Assembly (NCBI RefSeq): GCF_003610455.1
Contig: NZ_RAQK01000001.1
Location: forward strand, 1,054,001-1,118,000
Length of the DNA: 64,000 nucleotides
Direction: 5' to 3'
Source of the DNA: Sulfitobacter guttiformis
GTDB taxonomy: Bacteria; Pseudomonadota; Alphaproteobacteria; Rhodobacterales; Rhodobacteraceae
Shown here: positions 8,606 to 18,724 of the stretch, one piece after another
How positions within the stretch are numbered: the first letter of the stretch is position 1
Layout: each line of letters opens with the position of its first letter
Translations under genes and position numbers: made by a program
The notes under the pieces: generated by a model
The model's input: the letters and a program-made list of their open reading frames with translations, nothing else
Database searches by the model: none
Told to the model about the DNA's origin: nothing

Positions 8606-8635
8606 AAAAAGGGCCCCCGCAGTCTGCGAGGGCCC
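8606..8635 (-). terminator. Intrinsic terminator after rplW
   Basis: On the minus strand GGGCCCTCGCAG and CTGCGGGGGCCC form a long GC-rich stem (innermost pairs must open for a loop), followed immediately by TTTTT. It lies 25 bases past the rplW stop and ends the rpsJ-rplC-rplD-rplW unit. Confidence 0.85.
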
Positions 8636-8659
8636 TTCTCAAATCATGTCGTGACCGCT

Positions 8660-8956
8660 TCAGAGACCGGTAGAGACGTCGATGGTGTTACCCTCTTCGA
8701 GCGTCACATAGGCTTTCTTAACGTCGCGACGTGTACCGAGCTGACCGCGGAAGCGCTTGACCTTGCCTTTGGTGATGGACGTATTCACGGCCTTCACTTT
8801 TACACCAAAGAGAGCTTCAACAGCTTCCTTGATCATTGGCTTGTTCGCGGCGATAGCAACCTCGAAAACAACTGCGTTGGCTTCTGAAGCCATTGTAGCT
8901 TTTTCCGTGATCAACGGCTTGCGGATGATATCGTAATGTTCTGGCTTCGCGCTCAT
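8660..8956 (-). CDS. rplW: 50S ribosomal protein L23
   Basis: L23 has 98 residues, sits at the tunnel exit and docks SRP and trigger factor. It shows the family pattern [11 protein letters not shown] near residues 10-19, the helix [13 protein letters not shown] near 45-57 and the loop KGKVKRFRG near 63-71, then KKAYVTL. The start ATG overlaps the rplD stop by four bases. It is the last gene before the terminator at 8606-8635. Confidence 0.96.
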   Translation of the reverse strand: MSAKPEHYDIIRKPLITEKATMASEANAVVFEVAIAANKPMIKEAVEALFGVKVKAVNTSITKGKVKRFRGQLGTRRDVKKAYVTLEEGNTIDVSTGL

Positions 8957-9570
8957 TTCAAACGGGCCTCCAGTGCTTCGAGTCCTGCTTTTGTGATGAC
9001 AAGTGTATCACGCTTCAGGATGTCGTATACGTTTGCGCCCATTGTTGGCAGGATATCCAGACCTTCAATGTTGCGCGCGGCTTGCAAGAAGTTCTCATTC
9101 ACGGTTGCGCCGTCAATGATCAATGCCCGCTTCCAGCCTAGGGATTTCACCTGCTTGGCCAGTGCGGCTGTTTTGCCGTTCGACATCGCATCGTCGATGA
9201 TGACCAGTGCGCCGGCCTTCATTTTCGCCGACAGCGCATGACGCAGACCCAGCTTGCGGAACTTCTTTGTCAACTCGTGACCATGGCTACGAGGGGTTGG
9301 ACCCTTGTAGATACCGCCCCCGCGAAAGATCGGTGCCGAGCGTGCGCCGTGGCGTGCGCCACCGGTGCCTTTTTGGCGGTAGATCTTCTTGGTGGAGTAG
9401 CTGACTTCGCGACGGGTCTTGACCTTGTGCGTACCGGCCTGCGCGTTATTACGCTGCCAGCGCACGACGCGGTGCAAGATATCGGCGCGTGGCTCAAGGC
9501 CGAACAGGGCCTCGTCCAAGTCGATCGATCCTGCGTTGCCGCCGTCGAGATTGATGACATCTAGTTTCAT
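8953..9570 (-). CDS. rplD: 50S ribosomal protein L4
   Basis: L4 has 205 residues. Its extended loop lines the peptide tunnel, and in E. coli it represses the S10 operon. The tunnel loop is visible as [12 protein letters not shown] and the [17 protein letters not shown] segment at about residues 46-78. The C-terminal domain contains ALIIDG and [14 protein letters not shown]. It overlaps both rplC and rplW by four bases, so the three are translationally coupled. No leader comparable to the E. coli S10 attenuator could be identified. Confidence 0.96.
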   Translation of the reverse strand: MKLDVINLDGGNAGSIDLDEALFGLEPRADILHRVVRWQRNNAQAGTHKVKTRREVSYSTKKIYRQKGTGGARHGARSAPIFRGGGIYKGPTPRSHGHELTKKFRKLGLRHALSAKMKAGALVIIDDAMSNGKTAALAKQVKSLGWKRALIIDGATVNENFLQAARNIEGLDILPTMGANVYDILKRDTLVITKAGLEALEARLK

Positions 9571-10451
9571 GCGTCACCTTCTTTCTTGGTTTCATCGAGC
9601 GTTTCGCTCTGATCGCCTGCTTCTGCTTTGTCCGACGCAATATCGGCTTCAGCTGCTTTCAGCGCTTCGGCTTCCGCTGCTGCGGCTTCCTCGGCAAGAC
9701 GCTTTGCTTCTGCTTCTGCTTCGGCTGCTGCTGCGGCTGCTGCTTCTTCGGCTGCCTTGGCAGCTTCACGTGCGGCGGAGGCTAGCGCACCAGGAACAAT
9801 TGCGCTGTCAGGGAACGGCTTTTTAACCGCATCCTTAACTGTCACCCAACCACCTTTGGAGCCAGGTACAGCGCCTTTGACCATAATCAGACCACGCGCG
9901 CTGTCAGTTTTAACAACTTCGAGGTTCTGAGTTGTCACGCGGGCGGAACCCATGTGACCGGCCATTTTCTTGCCTTTGAAAACTTTGCCCGGATCCTGAC
10001 ACTGACCCGTGGAGCCATGTGAACGGTGAGACACGGAAACACCGTGCGACGCCCGCAGACCACCAAAGTTGTGGCGCTTCATCGCACCCTGAAAACCCTT
10101 ACCGATGGATGTACCCGCCACGTCAACATACTGACCTGCAAAGTAGTGATCGGCAATGATCTCCTCACCAACAGGAAGCATTGCTTCTGCGTCGATGCGG
10201 AATTCGGCAACCTTGCGCTTTGGTTCAACCTTTGCTGCTGCAAAGTGGCCGCGCATCGCTTGTGACGTGCGCTTTACCTTTGCTGTACCCGCACCGAGCT
10301 GAACAGCAAGGTAGCCGTCCTTTTCGAGAGTACGCTGTGCAACAACCTGTAGGTTATCGAGTTGAAGAACAGTAACCGGAATCTGGCGGCCGTCTTCCAT
10401 GAACAGACGGGTCATGCCCATCTTTTTTGCAATAACGCCTGAGCGCAACAT
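9567..10451 (-). CDS. rplC: 50S ribosomal protein L3 with a long Ala/Glu-rich C-terminal extension
   Basis: L3 has 294 residues and nucleates 23S rRNA folding. The globular part is normal: [17 protein letters not shown] at the start, then [15 protein letters not shown] near 120-134 and the [27 protein letters not shown] region near 143-169, which holds the glutamine methylated by PrmB. L3 proteins usually end around residue 210-240. Here about 70 further residues follow, made almost entirely of A, E, K and D, predicted helical or coiled-coil, ending KKEGDA. I infer a surface-exposed tail; its role is unknown. Confidence 0.96.
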   Translation of the reverse strand: MLRSGVIAKKMGMTRLFMEDGRQIPVTVLQLDNLQVVAQRTLEKDGYLAVQLGAGTAKVKRTSQAMRGHFAAAKVEPKRKVAEFRIDAEAMLPVGEEIIADHYFAGQYVDVAGTSIGKGFQGAMKRHNFGGLRASHGVSVSHRSHGSTGQCQDPGKVFKGKKMAGHMGSARVTTQNLEVVKTDSARGLIMVKGAVPGSKGGWVTVKDAVKKPFPDSAIVPGALASAAREAAKAAEEAAAAAAAEAEAEAKRLAEEAAAAEAEALKAAEADIASDKAEAGDQSETLDETKKEGDA

Positions 10452-10469
10452 AATATTACCCTCCTACGC

Positions 10470-10787
10470 TTATGACTGCAGCTTGATCTCGACGTCCACA
10501 CCAGCGGCGAGGTCGAGCTTCATCAGCGCGTCAACGGTCTGGGGGGTCGGATCAACGATATCCAGCAAACGCTTGTGCGTGCGGATTTCGAACTGGTCAC
10601 GGGATTTTTTGTCAACGTGGGGACCACGCAAAACAGTGAATTTCTCGATTTTGTTCGGCAGCGGAATGGGGCCGCGAACGGAAGCGCCTGTGCGCTTTGC
10701 GGTGTTGACGATTTCCTGTGTGGAGGCATCAAGCACCCGATAGTCAAACGCCTTGAGGCGGATGCGGATGTTCTGGCTGGCAGCCAT
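10470..10787 (-). CDS. rpsJ: 30S ribosomal protein S10 (NusE)
   Basis: S10 has 105 residues. It is part of the 30S head and, as NusE, of the NusB-dependent antitermination complex. It begins [16 protein letters not shown] and shows [24 protein letters not shown] sequence at about residues 34-53, the flexible loop [17 protein letters not shown] at 56-72, then [16 protein letters not shown]. It is the first gene of the rpsJ-rplC-rplD-rplW unit. A TTGACG hexamer on the minus strand near 10900 is a possible -35 element, but no good -10 was found at standard spacing. Confidence 0.97.
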   Translation of the reverse strand: MAASQNIRIRLKAFDYRVLDASTQEIVNTAKRTGASVRGPIPLPNKIEKFTVLRGPHVDKKSRDQFEIRTHKRLLDIVDPTPQTVDALMKLDLAAGVDVEIKLQS

Positions 10788-11268
10788 AATACAAATCCCT
10801 TATCTTCGGGATGGAAACGGAGAGGAGGACGCATGCTCATCATGAGGCCTCATCGCGCTGTAGTCTAACGAAGGAGGGGCGCGCTAATGGCACACCCCGT
10901 CAATCTGCTGGCGTATAGGGGGAGTCGCTACTTGTGGCAAGGGCGTATCGGCAATTCATCGATCTCAAGTATGACTGCATCATATTCGCATTATGAGATG
11001 AGCTCCCACTGCTCACGCGCCGCAGTTTACTGGTTCTTGCATTTCACAGACCCAGCACAGCGCGGGGTGTTAATATGACGCAGGCCGCTGCAAAGCTCAC
11101 AAACCCAGAGAGAATGACCCCGATCCCTTAGAAAATAAGCAAAATTCGTCTAATAGTAGGTGCTTTTCGCTGATGAGAATAAAATCTTAAGGGGCGCGGA
11201 GGCATTATCTGTTGTTCAATGTGTGCTTTGGTTTATCAAGGCGTCTATTAGTTATAAGAAGCAGGCAT
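10788..11268. other. Intergenic gap of about 480 bases between divergent rpsJ and desaturase genes
   Basis: No gene is visible. It should contain divergent promoters. The half next to the desaturase (11130-11260) is AT-rich, while the rpsJ side carries a TTGACG hexamer on the minus strand near 10900 and a pyrimidine-rich stretch before the rpsJ ribosome-binding site. Confidence 0.5.
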
Positions 11269-12321
11269 ATGAACCAGTTTTCAGGCAATTTTGACCCCGT
11301 TACAGATAAGACATCAGTTCCGGCGCGCGCGCGCGACTGGATAAAGGTGCTATCCAACTATCGCGAACCCAGCACATCACGTAGTTTTTACGAACTCGGC
11401 CTAACACTCGGGCCATTTATCACGCTTTGGGCGCTGGCGTGGTGGTCCCTCTCGATCAGCGCGTGGCTGACATTGGCAATTTCCTTGTGCAACGCTGCCT
11501 TTATTCTCCGGCTCTTTGCGATCCAGCACGATTGCGGACATGCATCGTTCTTCAAGAACCGTACACTCAGCGATTGGGTAGGCCGTGCCATTGGCGTGTT
11601 GACTCTCACACCCTATGACGTTTGGCGGCGCGCCCATGCGATACACCACAGCTCGTCGGGAAATCTGACACGGCGCGGCATTGGTGACGTGGATACCCTC
11701 ACAGTCGCAGAATACGAAAAATTGTCGCGATATCGCCGTTTTCGCTACCGGATGTACCGCCATCCAATCGTACTTTTCGGCCTCGGACCAGGATACTTGT
11801 TTTTCCTCGAAAATAGACTGCCCTTTGGCCTTATGGCGAAGGCGCGTTATTGGGTAAGCGCAATGGGCACAAACTTCGCTATTATCGGCGCGCTCACATT
11901 AATATGGTACTTTGGCGGACTAATGCCAATTCTTCTAATCTTTGTACCGTCCACACTTCTGGCCGCGACCGCTGGCGTCTGGCTGTTCTATGTCCAGCAT
12001 CAGTTCGAAACAACGCATTGGGAAGAGGAAGAAGATTGGGACATGCACGACGCGGCCCTGATGGGTAGCTCGCACTATGTTATGCCCTCCGTTCTGCAAT
12101 GGCTCACGGCGAATATCGGCATCCACCATGTTCATCATCTTTACAGTCGGATCCCGTTCTACCGCTTACCCCAGGTACTCAAAGACCATGAGGGCCTAGC
12201 GAAGATCAATCGTATGACAATCCGCGAAAGCATCGTAAACGCGCGATTGCACCTGTGGGACGAAGATAGCAAACGTTTGCTGTCCTTCGCAGAAGCAGAA
12301 ACGATGATCGCCACGCGCTAA
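11269..12321 (+). CDS. Membrane fatty acid desaturase
   Basis: The 350-residue protein has the three histidine clusters of the membrane di-iron desaturases: HDCGH at 87-91, HAIHH at 123-127 and HHVHH at 286-290. Two pairs of hydrophobic helices flank them, at about 45-80 and 200-245. It would introduce a double bond into acyl chains at the cytoplasmic membrane using electrons from ferredoxin or a similar donor. Regioselectivity cannot be read from the sequence. The start at 11269 has AGAAGCAGG nearby; an upstream in-frame ATG at 11212 is less likely. The gene is transcribed opposite to the ribosomal genes that flank it and ends in its own terminator. Confidence 0.88.
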   Translation: MNQFSGNFDPVTDKTSVPARARDWIKVLSNYREPSTSRSFYELGLTLGPFITLWALAWWSLSISAWLTLAISLCNAAFILRLFAIQHDCGHASFFKNRTLSDWVGRAIGVLTLTPYDVWRRAHAIHHSSSGNLTRRGIGDVDTLTVAEYEKLSRYRRFRYRMYRHPIVLFGLGPGYLFFLENRLPFGLMAKARYWVSAMGTNFAIIGALTLIWYFGGLMPILLIFVPSTLLAATAGVWLFYVQHQFETTHWEEEEDWDMHDAALMGSSHYVMPSVLQWLTANIGIHHVHHLYSRIPFYRLPQVLKDHEGLAKINRMTIRESIVNARLHLWDEDSKRLLSFAEAETMIATR

Positions 12322-12349
12322 CGACTGTTAAATTTGACCGTCCGGAATG

Positions 12350-12380
12350 AGGCCGCTCTTTCGAGAGCGGCCTTTTCTTT
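12350..12380 (+). terminator. Intrinsic terminator of the desaturase gene
   Basis: AGGCCGCTCT and AGAGCGGCCT pair around a TTCG loop, followed by TTTCTTT. It lies 29 bases after the stop codon. Confidence 0.85.
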
Positions 12381-12942
12381 TACCACCAGCGGAACATCAT
12401 TTTCATAATCGAGAGCCTGATACCGTTCAGCCGTCGGCAGCGGCAACCCGGATGAATGATTAGCCACCAAGAATCTGGAACACTGAATAAAAATGGATAT
12501 CGCTTCTAAAGCGAACGAAAACAGACTTTTCAGCATTATGGCGAACCCTAGTATACTAGTTCTTACTAATTCCGCGGCCGAGTTCAAACTTCCGCGCGTT
12601 TGAACTCGGCCCGTAATGTGCCTACTGAAATCGCACTTGAGGATCATCCCATAGCTACCGAGCAAGGAGAAGAATACCAAAATTAACTTCACAGATGTTT
12701 AATATTTAAAGGCTGTTCATTCATGCTCTGGACCAGATTGTCTGATCAGGATGAAATTTCCCGCTAATAATCAGGAGAAGCAGCCATAATTCAATCAATG
12801 ATAGCCAAGTGAATTTAACAGTATTCCTCCGACGAGGCTATCCAATCCCGGCACGCAGATCCATAGGCACTTCCCCTGTAATCGGTATGCACATGTCCGA
12901 AAGCATTCACAGAAGACGGCAGCAAAATTCATATTCACTCAT
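12381..12942. other. AT-rich non-coding stretch between the desaturase and tuf terminators
   Basis: About 560 bases without a supportable gene. Apart from the large inverted repeat at 12576-12611 nothing stands out. It lies between two convergent terminators, so it should be largely untranscribed. Confidence 0.5.
12576..12611. repeat. Perfect 14-bp inverted repeat
   Basis: GGCCGAGTTCAAAC at 12576-12589 and GTTTGAACTCGGCC at 12598-12611 are exact inverted copies around the eight-base spacer TTCCGCGC. No uridine run follows on either strand. It could be a protein-binding palindrome, a solitary inverted-repeat element or a relic of a mobile element end. Confidence 0.75.
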
Positions 12943-12970
12943 AACAAAGGCCCCCCCATTCGGGGAGGCC
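12943..12970 (-). terminator. Intrinsic terminator of the first tuf gene
   Basis: Minus-strand GGCCTCCCC and GGGGGGGCC pair around GAAT, followed by TTTGTT. It lies 44 bases beyond the tuf stop and ends the rpsL-rpsG-fusA-tuf unit. The same terminator follows the second tuf copy at 45620-45647. Confidence 0.85.
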
Positions 12971-13013
12971 TCTGCATTTACGAGATCGCGGAATGGCCTT
13001 GCGACCGCCTCGC

Positions 13014-14189
13014 TTACTCGGTGATTTTTGACACAACACCCGCGCCAACAGTGCGGCCGCCTTCGCGGATCGCAAAGCGCAGACCATCTTCCATCGCGAT
13101 CGGTGCGATCAGCTCTACGTTGAACTGAAGGTTGTCGCCCGGCATAACCATTTCAGTGCCTTCTGGCAGCTGTACAGTACCGGTCACATCCGTCGTACGG
13201 AAGTAGAACTGTGGGCGGTAGTTCGCAAAGAATGGCGTGTGACGGCCACCTTCCTCTTTGGTGAGGATATACGCCTCTGCAGTGAACTTGGTGTGTGGCA
13301 TAACCGACTTTGGCTTACACAGAACCTGACCACGCTCAACGCCTTCACGGTCGATACCGCGCAGCAGAACACCAACGTTATCACCAGCTTCACCACGATC
13401 CAGCAACTTGCGGAACATTTCAACGCCTGTGCAGGTCGTTGTTTTGGTGTCGCGGATACCAACGATCTCGATGCTGTCGCCAACGTTGATCACGCCACGC
13501 TCGATACGGCCTGTCACAACTGTACCACGACCGGAAATCGAGAACACGTCTTCCACCGGCAACAAGAACGGCTGGTCAACAGCACGTGCAGGTGTCGGGA
13601 TGTACTCGTCAACAGCGGCCATCAGAGCAACAATCGACGACTCGCCGATTTCTGGCTGGGTGCCGTTCATTGCATGCAGCGCGGACCCGGGGATGATCGG
13701 GATGTCGTCGCCGGGGTACTCGTACTTCGAGAGCAACTCGCGGATTTCCATTTCAACCAGCTCGAGCAGTTCGGCGTCGTCGACCTGATCAACCTTGTTC
13801 ATGTACACAACCATGTACGGAATACCAACCTGACGACCAAGCAGGATGTGCTCGCGCGTCTGTGGCATCGGGCCGTCTGCTGCGTTCACAACAAGGATCG
13901 CGCCGTCCATCTGCGCCGCACCGGTGATCATGTTCTTCACATAGTCCGCGTGGCCGGGGCAATCGACGTGCGCATAGTGGCGCGACTCTGTCTCATACTC
14001 GACGTGGGCTGTGGAAATCGTGATGCCGCGTGCTTTTTCTTCGGGCGCGCCGTCAATCTGGTCATAGGCTTTGAAATCACCAAAATACTTCGTGATCGCA
14101 GCTGTCAGTGTCGTCTTACCGTGGTCAACGTGGCCAATCGTGCCAATGTTGACGTGCGGTTTGTTACGTTCAAACTTTTCCTTTGCCAT
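13014..14189 (-). CDS. tuf: Elongation factor Tu, copy 1 (str operon)
   Basis: EF-Tu is a 391-residue GTPase that delivers aminoacyl-tRNA to the ribosome. G-domain motifs are GHVDHGKTT at about 19-27, DCPGHADY near 81-88, NKVD near 136-139 and the SAL-like loop near residues 174-176. Domains 2 and 3 follow to the end VVSKITE. It is the last gene of rpsL-rpsG-fusA-tuf, 66 bases after fusA, with a terminator immediately downstream. An identical protein is encoded at 45691-46866. Confidence 0.98.
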   Translation of the reverse strand: MAKEKFERNKPHVNIGTIGHVDHGKTTLTAAITKYFGDFKAYDQIDGAPEEKARGITISTAHVEYETESRHYAHVDCPGHADYVKNMITGAAQMDGAILVVNAADGPMPQTREHILLGRQVGIPYMVVYMNKVDQVDDAELLELVEMEIRELLSKYEYPGDDIPIIPGSALHAMNGTQPEIGESSIVALMAAVDEYIPTPARAVDQPFLLPVEDVFSISGRGTVVTGRIERGVINVGDSIEIVGIRDTKTTTCTGVEMFRKLLDRGEAGDNVGVLLRGIDREGVERGQVLCKPKSVMPHTKFTAEAYILTKEEGGRHTPFFANYRPQFYFRTTDVTGTVQLPEGTEMVMPGDNLQFNVELIAPIAMEDGLRFAIREGGRTVGAGVVSKITE

Positions 14190-14255
14190 GGTGGTGGCTC
14201 CTTAATGTTCAATGTGGGTTGGATCGGTGCGCGAGTAGCCCGCGCACCGATCGGA

Positions 14256-16376
14256 TTATGCAAATTTAGCTTGGATCTCGTCAGAGATGTTCTGTGGTAC
14301 GGCCTCGTAGTGGTCGAACTGCATGGTGAAGTTCGCACGACCCGAAGACATCGAACGCAACGTGTTGATGTATCCGAACATGTTCGCAAGCGGTACGAAG
14401 CAATCGATTGCAATCGCGTTACCGCGAGTGTCCTGCCCCTGAACCTGACCGCGACGCGATGTCAGATCCCCGATGATACCGCCGGTGTACTCTTCCGGTG
14501 TGATAACTTCGACTTTCATGATCGGCTCGAGCATCTTTGCGCCCGCCTTTTTCATACCTTCGCGCATACCCATGCGGGCAGCAATCTCGAACGCCAAAAC
14601 GCTGGAGTCCACATCGTGGAACTTACCGTCGATCAAGGCAACCTTGAAGTCGATGACAGGGAAGCCTGCAAGCGGGCCTGAGTCCAGCACGGACTTGATG
14701 CCTTTCTCAACGCCTGGGATGTATTCCTTCGGTACAGAACCACCAACAACGCGGCTCTCGAAAGAGTAACCTTCGCCAGGCTCGGTCGGCATCAGGATCA
14801 TCTTCACTTCTGCGAACTGACCGGAACCGCCGGACTGTTTCTTGTGAGTGTAGGTGATTTCTGCCTCGCGCGAGATCGTCTCGCGGTATGCAACCTGAGG
14901 CGCACCGATGTTGGCTTCGACTTTGAATTCACGCTTCAAACGGTCCACTAGGATATCAAGGTGCAATTCGCCCATACCCTTCATGATAGTCTGGCCGGAT
15001 TCAATATCTGTCTCTACGCGGAAGGATGGATCCTCGGCGGCAAGACGGGCAAGACCCATCGACATTTTCTCTTGGTCAGCCTTTGTTTTCGGCTCAACCG
15101 CGATTTCGATAACCGGTTGTGGGAACGTCATTGTTTCGAGAACCACAGGGTCTGCAACTGAACAAAGCGTGTCACCCGTCGTCGTATCCTTGAGACCTGC
15201 AAGCGCAATGATATCGCCTGCCCATGCTTCCGTGATTTCTTCACGTTCAATGGCGTGCATCATCATCATACGGCCAACACGCTCTTTTTTACCCTTGGTA
15301 GAGTTCAAAAGCGTATCACCCTTGTCGAGTTTACCCGAGTAGATGCGTGTAAACGTAAGCGAGCCTACAAATGGGTCGTTCATGATTTTGAACGCAAGAC
15401 CGGAGAAGGCCATCGCATCATCCGCACGGCGCGGGATGTTACGTGTTTCTTCTTCATCGCCCGGCTTGAAGCCCATGTAGTCGACAACATCCAGTGGGCT
15501 GGGCAGATAGTCGATAACGGCGTTAAGCAAAGGCTGAACACCTTTGTTTTTGAACGCGGAGCCACACAAAACCGGAATGAACTTGATTGCGAGTGTACCC
15601 TTACGGATCAACTTGCGAAGAGTAGCGACATCAGGCTCGGCGCCGTCCATCAGATAGTTCTCCATGGCCTCGTCATCCATCTCGACCGCATTTTCGATCA
15701 AGTGGGCACGCCAGAAGTCAGCTTTCTCTTTCAGGCTGTCGCGGATCGGCTTTTTGATCCAGCTTGCGCCAAGATCTTCACCTTCCCAAACCCATTCTTC
15801 CATGGTGACAAGGTCAACCATGCCTTCCAGCTCGGTCTCGGAACCGATCGGGATTTGAATAGGTGCAGGCGTGGCGCCTGTACGGTCCTGAATCATCTTA
15901 ACGCAGTTGTAGAAGTCGGCGCCAATCTTATCCATCTTGTTAACAAATACGATGCGCGGGACTTTATAACGGTCGGCCTGACGCCAGACAGTCTCTGTCT
16001 GCGGCTCAACACCGGCGTTTGCGTCAAGAACGGTCACCGCCCCATCGAGAACGGCCAAAGAACGCTCAACTTCGATCGTGAAGTCAACGTGTCCGGGTGT
16101 GTCGATGATATTCATCCGGTGCTTCGGGCTGTCTGGCTCGGTGCCAGTCTCAGTGCGCTCCCAGAATGTGGTCGTCGCAGCGGAAGTAATTGTAATACCC
16201 CGTTCCTGCTCCTGTTCCATCCAGTCCATCGTCGCGGCGCCGTCGTGCACTTCGCCAATGTTGTGGGATTTGCCTGTATAGAACAGGATGCGCTCGGAAC
16301 AGGTGGTTTTACCCGCATCAATGTGCGCGATGATACCAAAGTTGCGATACAGTTCGAGGGGATAGTCGCGTGCCAT
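14256..16376 (-). CDS. fusA: Elongation factor G
   Basis: EF-G has 706 residues and drives translocation by GTP hydrolysis, and with RRF recycles ribosomes. The G1 motif [15 protein letters not shown] lies at about residues 17-31, DTPGHVDFT near 91-99 and NKMDKIGAD near 145-153. Domain IV carries the conserved [14 protein letters not shown] stretch near 510-523. Length and domain order are normal for the major EF-G. It lies 75 bases after rpsG and 66 bases before tuf, without a terminator between, in keeping with a single str operon. Confidence 0.98.
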   Translation of the reverse strand: MARDYPLELYRNFGIIAHIDAGKTTCSERILFYTGKSHNIGEVHDGAATMDWMEQEQERGITITSAATTTFWERTETGTEPDSPKHRMNIIDTPGHVDFTIEVERSLAVLDGAVTVLDANAGVEPQTETVWRQADRYKVPRIVFVNKMDKIGADFYNCVKMIQDRTGATPAPIQIPIGSETELEGMVDLVTMEEWVWEGEDLGASWIKKPIRDSLKEKADFWRAHLIENAVEMDDEAMENYLMDGAEPDVATLRKLIRKGTLAIKFIPVLCGSAFKNKGVQPLLNAVIDYLPSPLDVVDYMGFKPGDEEETRNIPRRADDAMAFSGLAFKIMNDPFVGSLTFTRIYSGKLDKGDTLLNSTKGKKERVGRMMMMHAIEREEITEAWAGDIIALAGLKDTTTGDTLCSVADPVVLETMTFPQPVIEIAVEPKTKADQEKMSMGLARLAAEDPSFRVETDIESGQTIMKGMGELHLDILVDRLKREFKVEANIGAPQVAYRETISREAEITYTHKKQSGGSGQFAEVKMILMPTEPGEGYSFESRVVGGSVPKEYIPGVEKGIKSVLDSGPLAGFPVIDFKVALIDGKFHDVDSSVLAFEIAARMGMREGMKKAGAKMLEPIMKVEVITPEEYTGGIIGDLTSRRGQVQGQDTRGNAIAIDCFVPLANMFGYINTLRSMSSGRANFTMQFDHYEAVPQNISDEIQAKFA

Positions 16377-16451
16377 TTGTAAAGCGTCCTCAGAGGTTTT
16401 GCTTTGAAAAGTGTCAGGGGCCGCGCGTATCGCGGCCCCGATCTTAATCGG

Positions 16452-16991
<540 letters not shown>

Positions 16992-17015
16992 TCAAACACA
17001 GGGCCAAAGGCGATC

Positions 17016-17387
17016 TTACTTCGGACGCTTCGCACCATACTTGGAGCGGCGCTGCTTACGATCTTTGACGCCTTGCGTATCGAGAACACCGCGCAGGATG
17101 TGGTAGCGCACACCGGGAAGGTCTTTTACACGACCGCCGCGGATCAGAACCACGGAGTGCTCCTGAAGGTTGTGGCTCTCGCCGGGAATGTAGGAGATCA
17201 CTTCGAAACCGTTGGTCAGGCGAACCTTGGCAACTTTACGCATCGCGGAGTTTGGTTTCTTTGGTGTGGTTGTGTAAACGCGCGTACAAACGCCACGCTT
17301 CTGCGGGCATTCCTGCAGGTGCATGGATTTCGAGTACTTGCGTTTTGGCTGGCGCGGTTTGCGGATCAGCTGCTGAATCGTTGGCAT
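17016..17387 (-). CDS. rpsL: 30S ribosomal protein S12
   Basis: S12 has 123 residues at the decoding centre. [12 protein letters not shown] starts at 17387; longer in-frame reading to 17468 has no support. The TPKKPNSA loop near residues 41-48 keeps the wild-type lysine of the streptomycin site, and the second site, [10 protein letters not shown] near 86-95, keeps the aspartate methylthiolated by RimO. It is the first gene of the str unit. Upstream, 17388-17736, is non-coding. Confidence 0.97.
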   Translation of the reverse strand: MPTIQQLIRKPRQPKRKYSKSMHLQECPQKRGVCTRVYTTTPKKPNSAMRKVAKVRLTNGFEVISYIPGESHNLQEHSVVLIRGGRVKDLPGVRYHILRGVLDTQGVKDRKQRRSKYGAKRPK

Positions 17388-17736
17388 TCCGGTTTTATCC
17401 CCGTGTTGCTGTCTTTTTTGCAAAAGGGCAAACCCTTCTGCGGTGAATAGTGTGCTGCATACGTCCATGCAGCGCGGCTAGAGCAGTAGGTCCAATGCAA
17501 TATGGCCGCTACGCTTCCGTACCGAGGTAAGCGAGGCGGCTATGCTAACAGAGGATCGGGCCAGTTAAGGCGGCCTGGATCGTGACCACATGCGGTATGA
17601 TATGCGGCGAAAGGGCGACCCCTCACGCGTGATAACGGGCGTATACGCAGAGTCGCCGTGGCTGTCAACAGGTGCGCCCTCTTGCCAAAACCCCTGCCCC
17701 TCCCACATAGTCTGCCAAACGTGCGTGAGGTGATCT
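17388..17736. other. Divergent intergenic region between rpsL and a glycosyltransferase gene
   Basis: About 350 bases without a gene. It should hold the str-operon promoter on the minus strand. A stem of CTGCAT and ATGCAG (17453-17470) and an AAGGG/CCCTT hairpin lie in the rpsL leader. A TTGGAC hexamer on the minus strand near 17495 is a possible -35. None of these is certain. Confidence 0.4.
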
Positions 17737-18549
17737 GTGACACTCCAAGTTATCGGCCTCTGCCGGTTTTCCTATCCGGCCATTGGCGGCTTTCAGGTCG
17801 AGCATGAAACTATGGAGGAGCGGATTGACTATCTCTATGATGAAGCACGTATTGACGAACGGTTTCATCTGTTCGAGGCTGTTGCCCTCCCCTCCCTCCG
17901 CGCCCAGACCGACCCTGATTTCGAGCTTATCATTGTGGTGGGTGACCAGATGCCAGCGCATCATCGGGACCGGCTCGACGCGATTATTTCGGACATGCCG
18001 CAGGCACGCATCCACGCCGAGCCCCCGCGCCCCCAGCGGGAAGTGATGAAGAAAATTCTCAATGCGGCGCGACGCGATTTCTCACAGCCGTGCCTGCAGT
18101 TCCGCTTTGACGACGACGATGCGGTAGCGATTGATTTTGTCGAGCGCTTGCGAAAAGCCGCCAAGGATTGCGATGCCCTACTCCAACAACACAAGAGTGT
18201 CGCGTTTGACTGGAACAAGGGATATATCGCAGAATATAGCTCAGAGGGCATTGCCGCGACCGAGATATTCCGACCTTTTGACGTGGCCGCCCTTGGGATG
18301 TGGGTGAAGGGTGATTGTCACCTGACAATAATGAATTTCGCACACAATAAAATAGACCGTTTCATGCCCGCTGTCAGCTTCGATGAGCCGCGGATGTTTG
18401 TGCGTGGGCACAACGCGTCAAACGACAGCCGTCAGAAGCCGGTGAAACCTGTTCACTTAAAGCCGTTTAACCGCGAGCAGTCAGAGGCTTTCAGGAAACG
18501 TTTTGCCATTGATGTCGAAAAAATCCGGCAGATCTTCGGTGGAACCTGA
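17737..18549 (+). CDS. Putative rhamnosyl transferase-type glycosyltransferase
   Basis: The 270-residue protein resembles the bacterial 'putative rhamnosyl transferase' family (PF11316). It starts with GLCRFSYPAIGGFQ, has the PSLRAQTDPDFELIIVVGDQMP segment near residues 52-73 and a DDDD acidic cluster near 125-128 that would act as the DXD-like metal and nucleotide-sugar site. There is no signal peptide or membrane helix, so it should act in the cytoplasm, probably on a surface polysaccharide. It starts with GTG preceded by GAGGTG at good spacing. It is divergent from rpsL and convergent with the DMT transporter gene. Confidence 0.7.
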   Translation: MTLQVIGLCRFSYPAIGGFQVEHETMEERIDYLYDEARIDERFHLFEAVALPSLRAQTDPDFELIIVVGDQMPAHHRDRLDAIISDMPQARIHAEPPRPQREVMKKILNAARRDFSQPCLQFRFDDDDAVAIDFVERLRKAAKDCDALLQQHKSVAFDWNKGYIAEYSSEGIAATEIFRPFDVAALGMWVKGDCHLTIMNFAHNKIDRFMPAVSFDEPRMFVRGHNASNDSRQKPVKPVHLKPFNREQSEAFRKRFAIDVEKIRQIFGGT

Positions 18550-18724
18550 CATCACGCCCACGCTTACTGCTACGCTAAGGATAGGATGTTACGCGGCAAA
18601 AATGATTTCTACGACAGCCCTCTGACGTTGATGAAGACCTAGCCGATTACAATCCCTTGGAAGTAATCAGTAGCCCATACTGCGTGTACCTAAGGGATCC
18701 ATGATGACCACCTATGAGCGCGTT

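Larger units (their letters stand above)
12943..14194. repeat. Long direct duplication, copy 1 (tuf with its terminator)
   Basis: This block of about 1,250 bases recurs in the same orientation at 45620-46871. I could find no difference between the copies, and translations in several frames agree throughout. Identity runs from AACAAAGG before the terminator to GGTGG just outside the start codon and stops abruptly on both sides. Confidence 0.9.

Noticed and set aside
9628..9930. Serine/alanine-rich plus-strand protein opposite the L3 tail
   Set aside because: It is the antisense of the Ala/Glu-rich codons of rplC and has no independent support.
13239..14681. Long plus-strand open frame opposite tuf and fusA
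   Set aside because: It lies antisense to two highly conserved genes, has no recognisable domain and recurs opposite the second tuf copy simply because the DNA is duplicated.
15255..16382. Plus-strand open frame of 375 codons opposite fusA
   Set aside because: Antisense to conserved EF-G with histidine- and cysteine-rich translation typical of shadow frames.
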